Below are positions 1 to 4,204 of a stretch of 5,803 nucleotides of DNA, in pieces. How positions within the stretch are numbered: position 1 is the first letter of the stretch; every line of letters begins with the position of its first letter. The translations under genes and the position numbers were made by a program. The notes beneath the pieces were generated by a model, which was not told the DNA's origin, searched no databases, and was given only the letters and a program-made list of their open reading frames with translations. The DNA is from Chloroflexota bacterium (GTDB lineage Bacteria; Chloroflexota; Dehalococcoidia; UBA3495): NCBI GenBank assembly GCA_002707185.1, contig PAMF01000022.1, forward strand, positions 1-5,803, read 5' to 3'.

Positions 1-405
1 TTGGACTTTAGTTTTAGTGGTGTCAAAACCGCTTTATTGCATTTGGCTCAAAAGATGGATATTTACCCGAGAGAGACGAGTGAACTTGCAGTATCACAAT
101 TTAATAATTTGGTTGCTGAACTTTCAGACTCATTTCAAACTTCCGTCGTAGATGTGATAGTGACCAAGCTACTGAATATGGCTAAGCGTTATCACGTCAA
201 GGGAGTTTTGTTGGGTGGTGGAGTTAGTGCTAATACTCATCTGCGGAACCATCTGATTTCTAGATCTCAATTGCCAGTAATCATACCCCCGCCTATTTTG
301 TGTACTGATAATGGGGCTATGATAGCCTCTTGTGGGTATTACCAGTACCAACGTGGTCAAGAATTTGGTTTAGATTTAGATATTGATCCGTCTTTATCCA
401 TATAA
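1..405 (+). CDS. tsaD: TsaD, tRNA A37 threonylcarbamoyltransferase (3' part only)
   Basis: C-terminal 134 residues of TsaD (Gcp/Kae1/YgjD family). With TsaB and TsaE it transfers the threonylcarbamoyl group from threonylcarbamoyl-AMP to A37 of ANN-decoding tRNAs in the cytoplasm (t6A). Three family signatures are visible: DFSFSGVKT at the very start (residues 2-10), LLGGGVSANTHLR (about 71-83), the ASKHA-fold glycine loop that holds nucleotide, and CTDNGAMIA (101-109), whose Asp103 corresponds to the metal-ligand Asp (D300 in E. coli). The family is usually 330-350 residues, so the N-terminal 60 per cent, including the HxxxH metal motif, lies upstream of the window. The TTG at base 1 is an internal Leu codon, not a start. 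The last 49 bases overlap the convergent gene on the other strand. No terminator follows. Identification is from recognised family motifs. Confidence 0.95.
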   Translation: MDFSFSGVKTALLHLAQKMDIYPRETSELAVSQFNNLVAELSDSFQTSVVDVIVTKLLNMAKRYHVKGVLLGGGVSANTHLRNHLISRSQLPVIIPPPILCTDNGAMIASCGYYQYQRGQEFGLDLDIDPSLSI

Positions 406-989
406 ATATCTTGGTGAGATACATTCATATCAGAATATCCACATAGCAAAGTAGTCTCTACGATCTCTTCAAGGTACCATTCAGGTCCGCGATACTCAAA
501 ATCATACGACCATCCCGAACCTTTGAAAGTTATTTGAAATCCTTCTTTGCTAAAGTAATATTTCCAAATTAGCCAACCACCGGTTATTAGTGATGCCAAG
601 AGTATTACAGCCCACAGATCCATATTAATCAACGGTATGTTAGGGCCGTCGAGGTGATCGGATAACCAGTAGCCACAAAACAGATATATGAGTACTCCTG
701 CTGTTAAAACCATCAGTCCTTGAAATAAAGATACAGGGCTCTTGTCTTTTTCCGTTAGGGAGTGACCAGTTAGTTTTTCAATAGGTAACAATATTGTAGT
801 TCGCTCTCTTGCTCCATGGGAAAAAAGCATAATCCTTTGATTAGTAGTGACTAGTAATCGTCCTGTCCGCTCCGGTTCTCTGATTATTCCGTTTCTAGCT
901 GAGACGATACAGTTGATTGCTTCATTAGGGAGCAAGGGGACTTTCCTGATCTGCTTAATGAAGCTAGGTTGATTAAGATGTTTCGACAA
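357..989 (-). CDS. Small membrane protein, PH-like domain split by two TM helices
   Basis: I do not recognise a named gene. Residues 17-77 look like the first half of a bacterial PH-like domain: a GRLLVTTNQRIMLFS-type strand pair, then ILLPIEKLTGHS. Two hydrophobic segments follow at about 88-110 and 123-145, joined by a short polar loop, and then FQITFKGSGWSYDFEY and a helix (PEWYLEEIVETTL) that resemble the last strands and C-terminal helix of the same fold. There is no signal peptide. The inference is an inner-membrane protein with one cytoplasmic PH-like domain; function unknown. The frame can begin at a GTG (996-998), but I prefer the TTG three codons later (987-989). A near-perfect Shine-Dalgarno lies 5 bases before the TTG, and a TATAAT box puts the likely transcript start near 1008, leaving the GTG almost without a leader. 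The first option gives 213 residues, the second 210. The 3' end runs 49 bases into tsaD. Confidence 0.75.
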   Translation of the reverse strand: MSKHLNQPSFIKQIRKVPLLPNEAINCIVSARNGIIREPERTGRLLVTTNQRIMLFSHGARERTTILLPIEKLTGHSLTEKDKSPVSLFQGLMVLTAGVLIYLFCGYWLSDHLDGPNIPLINMDLWAVILLASLITGGWLIWKYYFSKEGFQITFKGSGWSYDFEYRGPEWYLEEIVETTLLCGYSDMNVSHQDIYMDKDGSISKSKPNS

Positions 990-994
990 CAGTT

Positions 995-1004
995 TCACCC
1001 CCTT
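995..1004 (-). promoter_or_regulatory. Strong ribosome binding site deciding the start of the membrane protein
   Basis: Read on the minus strand this is AAGGGGGTGA, one change from the full Shine-Dalgarno consensus AAGGAGGTGA, and the changed base can still form a G-U pair with 16S rRNA. It overlaps the candidate GTG start (996-998) and sits 5 bases before the TTG at 989-987, so it favours the TTG. A weaker AGGTGG at 1014-1009 would serve the GTG with a spacing of 10, but it would lie upstream of the transcript start predicted from the TATAAT box. Confidence 0.55.
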
Positions 1005-1005
1005 G

Positions 1006-1032
1006 TTGCCACCTATTATAGACTCATATAAG
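1006..1032 (+). promoter_or_regulatory. Candidate promoter for the CMD-like gene
   Basis: A TTGCCA -35 (1006-1011, 5 of 6 matches) and a TATAAG -10 (1027-1032, 5 of 6) are separated by only 15 bases. An alternative -35, TTGTTG at 1003-1008, gives a spacing of 18 with the same -10. Transcription would start about 1039, leaving a leader of roughly 45 bases before the ATG at 1085. It overlaps the divergent TATAAT box on the other strand, so the two genes may share control. Sequence match only. Confidence 0.3.
1015..1020 (-). promoter_or_regulatory. Candidate -10 box (TATAAT) for the membrane protein gene
   Basis: The minus strand carries a perfect TATAAT here. The -35 position is weak: GTTAAA, 1043-1038, at a spacing of 17. 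Transcription would start near 1008, giving a leader of about 19 bases to the preferred TTG start. No extended -10 TG is present. It lies inside the 86-base divergent gap, so it may compete with the plus-strand promoter of the neighbouring gene. Confidence 0.4.
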
Positions 1033-1084
1033 CTTGATTTAACCCGAGTAAGTTGATCAATATTTTGTAAATCTAGGAGAACAT

Positions 1085-1390
1085 ATGACTTTACCGAATC
1101 CGGGTACCTGGCAATCTATTCTAAAGGATAATGCACCGCAATTGGCGGAAGATGTTACTGTTCTACGTGATCATGTTTTGGTTGACGGGGCCTTACCACT
1201 AAAGGTTAAAGTTTTAATGACCATGTTATGTGACGCTTTGTTAGCCCATCCTGAGGGGGTAGCTAACATTGCAAATAGAGCTCGTGCTGTGGGAGCCACT
1301 GAGGCTGAAATCGCTGACACAATTGGGGTAGCTTTCGTAATGGGAGGGACTCCGGCACTAGTTACAGGGTGTAACGCATTCAGTTCCTAA
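1085..1390 (+). CDS. Carboxymuconolactone decarboxylase / AhpD-like protein
   Basis: A 101-residue protein of the CMD/AhpD-like all-helical fold. The recognisable part is the C-terminal half: LPLKVKVLMTMLCDALLAHPEG (38-58), then RARAVGATEAEIADTIGVAFVMGGTPALVTG (65-95), matching the family pattern of a GAT-EEI turn followed by a helix with a GG-PA motif. Length fits single-domain members of about 100 residues. The CxxCxxxH redox/catalytic motif of AhpD should fall at about residues 56-62, where there is no Cys or His. The only cysteines are Cys49 and Cys96, neither in a CxxC. Peroxidase-type AhpD activity is therefore unlikely, and the substrate is unknown. The start is well supported by AGGAG at 1075-1079, 5 bases before the ATG. 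It appears monocistronic, since ilvB behind it has its own promoter and riboswitch. Family call is confident, function is not. Confidence 0.85.
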   Translation: MTLPNPGTWQSILKDNAPQLAEDVTVLRDHVLVDGALPLKVKVLMTMLCDALLAHPEGVANIANRARAVGATEAEIADTIGVAFVMGGTPALVTGCNAFSS

Positions 1391-1469
1391 GTCAATGTCG
1401 GTGGAGTAGGATTAGAATTACGTTTTTCGTCAATTGGTATGTTTAGCCTGTGTCTAAAGTTGTAGTTGA

Positions 1470-1498
1470 TTGACAGTTAACTGCTACTATGTTAGGTT
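1470..1498 (+). promoter_or_regulatory. Promoter of the T-box/ilvB transcript
   Basis: A perfect -35 TTGACA (1470-1475) is followed at 17 bases by TAGGTT (1493-1498). This is a poor -10 by itself but is preceded by TGT (1490-1492), making an extended -10. The predicted start is about 1505, just before Stem I of the T-box, which is where the transcript must begin. The spacer contains a 10-base palindrome, CAGTTAACTG (1474-1483). Between the CMD gene and this promoter (1391-1469) I see no gene and no convincing terminator. Confidence 0.6.
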
Positions 1499-1597
1499 CA
1501 GCAAACATATATAAATGCTATGATGGAGACGAGTAAGGAATTTGAGGCGGTCAGAGAGCCTGGTAAGGTGTGAGCAGGTGCGCTAAACTTCCTGAAA

Positions 1598-1600
1598 ATC
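1598..1600 (+). promoter_or_regulatory. T-box specifier codon AUC (isoleucine)
   Basis: The triplet lies in the 3' side of the Stem I internal loop, in the context GAAA-ATC-A. The loop is bounded by the TTCCT and CTCC pairing strands. The register follows from the flanking helices and the conserved purine after the codon. Isoleucine fits the downstream enzyme, which makes the acetohydroxybutyrate precursor of isoleucine as well as acetolactate for valine and leucine. Confidence 0.8.
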
Positions 1601-1720
1601 ACTCCGGAGCAGCTAACTGAAACCCGTGGTTCGGGGAGTAAGATTGGACGGGGCCGATATCCGTTACCAATATCGGGACATGATAGTGTCCTTACTGAGA
1701 GGCTCTATATTAGAGCAATT

Positions 1721-1759
1721 AGGGTGGTACCGCGGGATAATGAGTAATGTCCCGTCCCT
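1721..1759 (+). promoter_or_regulatory. T-box antiterminator
   Basis: AGGG (1721-1724) can pair with CCCT (1756-1759), and CGGGA (1733-1737) with TCCCG (1750-1754). The TGGTACC stretch is left as the bulge that takes the tRNA acceptor end. The 3' strand (1750-1759) is also the 5' strand of the terminator, so the two structures exclude each other. Confidence 0.8.
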
Positions 1760-1781
1760 ATAGGGGGCGGGACATTTTTTT
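1746..1781 (+). terminator. Intrinsic terminator of the ilvB T-box
   Basis: A 13-pair stem is formed by 1746-1758 (AATGTCCCGTCCC) with 1764-1776, around a 5-base loop (TATAG). It contains one G-U pair and runs into a stretch of seven T (1775-1781). It ends 39 bases before the ilvB start codon and is the default off structure when tRNA-Ile is charged. Confidence 0.93.
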
Positions 1782-1820
1782 GTCGTTTTAATAAATCTAT
1801 TATGAAGATATGGGGGCGAT

Positions 1821-3512
1821 TTGAAACTTAAAGGTGGAGACATTATTTGCGAGAGTTTGCTCAAAGAGGGTGTCGATGTCCTCTTTGGGTATCCCGGCGG
1901 GGCTATCCTACCACTTTACGATGCCTTATGGGGTTACCCTCAATTGCATCATGTTTTAGTAAGGCACGAAGAATCGGCTGCACATGCGGCTGATGGATAT
2001 TCTAGAGTTACCGGCAAACCAGGGGTTTGTCTTGCTACATCCGGTCCCGGTGCAACTAATTTAGTTACCGGTATAATGTCGGCTAAAGCAGATTCCATAC
2101 CGATGGTGGCTATTACGGGTCAGGTCGCTCGGCCCATGATTGGATCTGAAGCTTTTCAAGAGTGCGATATTTGCTCGATTGCAGCAGCATGTACGAAGAT
2201 GACCTATCTGGTAATGTCAGCCCAAGACCTGGCGCCAACGATTCATGAAGCTTTTCGGATTGCTCAAGAAGGGCGACCGGGTCCGGTCTTGATAGATGTC
2301 CCGAGAGATGTACAGCTTGAAGAAGCGGAGTTTGAATATCCTGAGTTACTAGAGGCGGTTACTCCCCCATTATCCGACGAGACCTTGGAACAACTTAGGA
2401 AAGCAGCAGAGTTAATTAATCATTCGGAGCGTCCTGTCATAATTGGTGGGCATGGCATACTAGCATCGGGAGCTACTAAGGAATTGGTGTCTCTGGCAGA
2501 AACCACAGGCATACCTGTTATTAACACTCTTCTAGGACTAGGAGGGTTCCCACGTAACCACAGGTTAAGCCTGGGGATGTTGGGGATGCACGGGATGTAT
2601 TGGTCCAATATGGTTGTTGATCAGGCGGACTTGGTTGTAGGGTTAGGTATGCGGTTCGATGATCGTGTGACGGGAAAAGTCGATTCTTTTGCACCGCATG
2701 CTCGGATTATACATTTAGATATCGATCCTACTAGAATGGGTCAGAATGTTCCAGTTGAGGTTCCCTTGGTGGGCGATGCAAAGCCTCTGTTGCAAAATTT
2801 AATTCCTCTAGTTGAATATAATGAAAGGCCTGAGTGGATGTCATATGTAGGATCTCTGAAGGAAGACCATCCGTCATTAGCCATACCACAATCCGATACC
2901 TTGCAGGCTCAGCAAGTTCTAAAAGAATTGAACGAGGTTATACAAGAGGATCAAGATTCTGTAGTTGTTACTGGTGTAGGCCAACATCAGATGTGGGCCG
3001 CTCAGTTCTTATTTTTTGATGGTAGTGATAAATTTGTTACTTCTGGTGGACTTGGGACTATGGGATTTGAGCTATCGGCCGCACTTGGTGCTCAAATGGG
3101 ACTCCCTAATTCGCCTGTTTGGACTATAGCAGGAGATGGGGGATTCCAAATGCATTCTCAGGAATTGGCGACCATGGTTCAAGAAGGTTTGCCGATCAAA
3201 ATAGTTTTAATTAATAACAGCTATCTTGGAATGGTTAGACAATGGCAAGAAATGTTTTTCGATAATCATATCAAGGACGTTCCAATATCTGGTCCGAATT
3301 ACATTCAGTTATCTCAGGCATATGGAATTCCGGCGATTCAGGTTAAACATCAGGAAGACGTTACGCCGGCATTGCTCCAGGCCAAGGAGCATGATGGCCC
3401 ATTTTTGATTGAATTTGTAGTTGATTATGCGACAAATGTTTTTCCTATGGTTCCTCCGGGAGGGTCATTGGGGGATACGATGGAAGATCCGTTGACTATG
3501 ATTAATTCGTGA
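1821..3512 (+). CDS. ilvB: Acetolactate synthase, large catalytic subunit
   Basis: Thiamine-diphosphate enzyme that condenses two pyruvates to acetolactate (valine, leucine) or pyruvate with 2-oxobutyrate to acetohydroxybutyrate (isoleucine) in the cytoplasm. The 563 residues match the full family length. Domains in order: PYR domain (about 1-165) with FGYPGGAILPLYDAL and catalytic Glu50 in RHEES; central FAD-binding domain (about 190-325) with RFDDRVTGK (278-286); PP domain (about 375-545) with GDGGFQ starting at 438 and LINN ending at 466, the Mg-ThDP motif; then LGMVRQWQ with Trp475. The tail NVFPMVPPGGSL is typical. The start is TTG, preceded by GGGGG (1812-1816) with a 4-base gap. An ATG at 1810 is out of frame, and the chosen start gives the usual MKLxGxxI beginning. 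Expression is governed by the isoleucine T-box upstream. No ilvH/ilvN or ilvC follows, so the regulatory subunit must be encoded elsewhere or be absent. The FAD motif, RHEES and VRQWQ favour true AHAS over a catabolic ThDP paralogue. Confidence 0.96.
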   Translation: MKLKGGDIICESLLKEGVDVLFGYPGGAILPLYDALWGYPQLHHVLVRHEESAAHAADGYSRVTGKPGVCLATSGPGATNLVTGIMSAKADSIPMVAITGQVARPMIGSEAFQECDICSIAAACTKMTYLVMSAQDLAPTIHEAFRIAQEGRPGPVLIDVPRDVQLEEAEFEYPELLEAVTPPLSDETLEQLRKAAELINHSERPVIIGGHGILASGATKELVSLAETTGIPVINTLLGLGGFPRNHRLSLGMLGMHGMYWSNMVVDQADLVVGLGMRFDDRVTGKVDSFAPHARIIHLDIDPTRMGQNVPVEVPLVGDAKPLLQNLIPLVEYNERPEWMSYVGSLKEDHPSLAIPQSDTLQAQQVLKELNEVIQEDQDSVVVTGVGQHQMWAAQFLFFDGSDKFVTSGGLGTMGFELSAALGAQMGLPNSPVWTIAGDGGFQMHSQELATMVQEGLPIKIVLINNSYLGMVRQWQEMFFDNHIKDVPISGPNYIQLSQAYGIPAIQVKHQEDVTPALLQAKEHDGPFLIEFVVDYATNVFPMVPPGGSLGDTMEDPLTMINS

Positions 3513-3546
3513 CCTCGGTAATGGCGGAGTTGCTAGATTATAAATT

Positions 3547-3575
3547 TTGAATTTACTGACTTTTATTGTTATCTT
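3547..3575 (+). promoter_or_regulatory. Candidate promoter for the HTH gene
   Basis: TTGAAT (3547-3552, 4 of 6) and TATCTT (3570-3575, 4 of 6) are spaced by 17 bases in the 97-base gap after ilvB. The start would be near 3582, about 28 bases before the ATG. No intrinsic terminator is visible after ilvB, so read-through from ilvB is also possible. Confidence 0.3.
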
Positions 3576-3609
3576 TAAGTGACTACTTGCGTTTAATTGG
3601 AGGAAGATA

Positions 3610-4017
3610 ATGGAATGGGTTACGATTCACGAGGCGTCTCGTCGACTTAACGTTTCCCAAGACGTAATTCGTAAATATGTAAGAGAAGGGAAGCTGAATG
3701 GCCGACGAGAGGAGAATGCTTCTTTAGGCAGAGCCTGGATAGTGGAATTACCGGAAGATGGATGGGAGGATGAATTTAAACATCACATTCACGGGATAGC
3801 CAGTGCTGTTACTCCTTGGTGGCGCGCGGATGATAGCAAGCAGGGACTCGTGCATTATGTTGACAGTCTTGGGATTGAGGAAGTCGAGCCGCTTTATTTA
3901 TGCGGACTGGTAAGCGAGGATTTTTGGCCGGCTGTAGGTCATGATAATAATGATCGTTGTCCCGAATGCCTCCAAGAGGTTGCAAGACTCGGGTTACCTT
4001 TAGAAACCAGAGAATAA
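3610..4017 (+). CDS. MerR/excisionase-type HTH protein with C-terminal His/Cys cluster
   Basis: A 135-residue protein that I cannot name. Residues 1-47 form a winged helix-turn-helix of the MerR/excisionase (HTH_17-like) kind: WVTIHEASRRLNVSQDVIRKYVREGKL, then GRAWIV as the wing strand, so it probably binds DNA. A charged linker (48-76) follows. The C-terminal part holds His82 (LVHYVD), Cys98-Gly99 (LYLCGL), Trp106, and Cys117-x2-Cys120 (DRCPEC). The spacing H-x15-C-x18-C-x2-C suggests a small zinc-binding fold, which is an inference from residue pattern only. There is no effector domain of classical MerR type, no dimerisation coiled coil and no membrane segment. The start is well set by GGAGGA (3599-3604), 5 bases before the ATG. 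It lies 97 bases after ilvB and 187 before the amidohydrolase, and its targets are unknown. It could act as a local regulator or be unrelated to both neighbours. Confidence 0.8.
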   Translation: MEWVTIHEASRRLNVSQDVIRKYVREGKLNGRREENASLGRAWIVELPEDGWEDEFKHHIHGIASAVTPWWRADDSKQGLVHYVDSLGIEEVEPLYLCGLVSEDFWPAVGHDNNDRCPECLQEVARLGLPLETRE

Positions 4018-4018
4018 C

Positions 4019-4054
4019 CTGATTTAACCCCGCCTTTTAAAATAGCTAAATCAG
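4019..4054 (+). repeat. 8-base inverted repeat after the HTH gene, possible weak terminator
   Basis: CTGATTTA (4019-4026) and TAAATCAG (4047-4054) are perfect complements 20 bases apart, beginning 2 bases after the HTH stop codon. A second self-complementary stretch, TTTTAAAA (4035-4042), lies in the loop. The stem is AT-rich and no T-run follows, so it is a poor intrinsic terminator. It could equally be an operator or chance. Confidence 0.3.
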
Positions 4055-4120
4055 TTCCTAAGGTACGTATTACAAATCGTGATGTCGAATCAATGTCCTG
4101 GTCTCGCAAGAGATGTTAGA

Positions 4121-4149
4121 TTTCCTTACTAGTGGTGTTCTTATATAAA
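4121..4149 (+). promoter_or_regulatory. Candidate promoter for the amidohydrolase gene
   Basis: TATAAA (4144-4149, 5 of 6) lies 17 bases after a weak TTTCCT (4121-4126, 3 of 6). The predicted start is near 4156, leaving about 49 bases before the ATG at 4205. Together with the 187-base gap, this suggests the amidohydrolase is transcribed on its own. Confidence 0.3.
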
Positions 4150-4204
4150 TTATTACCAAATTTCATTTAGTGCGGTATTCGTAAAATAGGAACCAGGGGG
4201 CTTA

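Larger units (their letters stand above)
1515..1781 (+). ncRNA. T-box riboswitch (tRNA-Ile sensing) in the ilvB leader
   Basis: A cis-acting leader RNA that reads the charging state of a tRNA and controls transcription of ilvB. Stem I is visible: GGAG (1525-1528) pairs with CTCC (1602-1605), the specifier loop is closed above by AGGAA (1536-1540) with TTCCT (1589-1593), the AG bulge AGAGAG is at 1553-1558, and the apical part is closed by CCTG (1559-1562) with CAGG (1575-1578). The specifier triplet is ATC at 1598-1600 (isoleucine), followed by the usual purine (A1601). Middle hairpins follow (1623-1635, 1654-1676, 1702-1716). The T-box sequence AGGGTGGTACCGCG spans 1721-1734. Its TGGT (1725-1728) can pair with the NCCA end of a tRNA with discriminator A, as tRNA-Ile has. 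Uncharged tRNA-Ile should stabilise the antiterminator and switch ilvB on; charged tRNA leaves the terminator to form. Confidence 0.95.

Noticed and set aside
1..3. TTG as the true start of the first gene
   Set aside because: The translation opens in the middle of TsaD (DFSFSG motif), so this is an internal Leu codon of a gene cut by the window edge.
1508..1515. TATATA/TATAAA as the -10 box of the ilvB promoter
   Set aside because: No acceptable -35 lies 16-18 bases upstream (TACTAT only), and the start would fall inside the 5' strand of Stem I. TTGACA with the extended -10 at 1490-1498 fits better.
1602..1604. CTC as a leucine specifier of the T-box
   Set aside because: These bases are in the strand that pairs with GGAG (1525-1528) to close the specifier loop. 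The loop register points to ATC at 1598-1600 followed by A.
1810..1812. ATG as an alternative ilvB start
   Set aside because: It is 11 bases before the TTG and therefore out of frame, and it overlaps the ribosome binding site.
1505..1820. Leader-peptide attenuation of ilvB
   Set aside because: I see no short frame rich in Ile, Val or Leu codons with a ribosome binding site, and the T-box accounts for the control.
1664..1864. A 66-codon open frame on the minus strand across the T-box terminator and the ilvB start
   Set aside because: It is antisense to a structured leader and to ilvB, shows no recognisable protein motif, and is fully explained by the riboswitch.
3513..3609. Hidden ilvH or a small gene between ilvB and the HTH gene
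   Set aside because: 97 bases are too few for an ACT-domain subunit, and no short frame with a ribosome binding site is visible.
4018..4204. tRNA or structured RNA in the gap before the amidohydrolase
   Set aside because: No cloverleaf or T-loop signature and no riboswitch motif could be read, only a weak inverted repeat and a candidate promoter.
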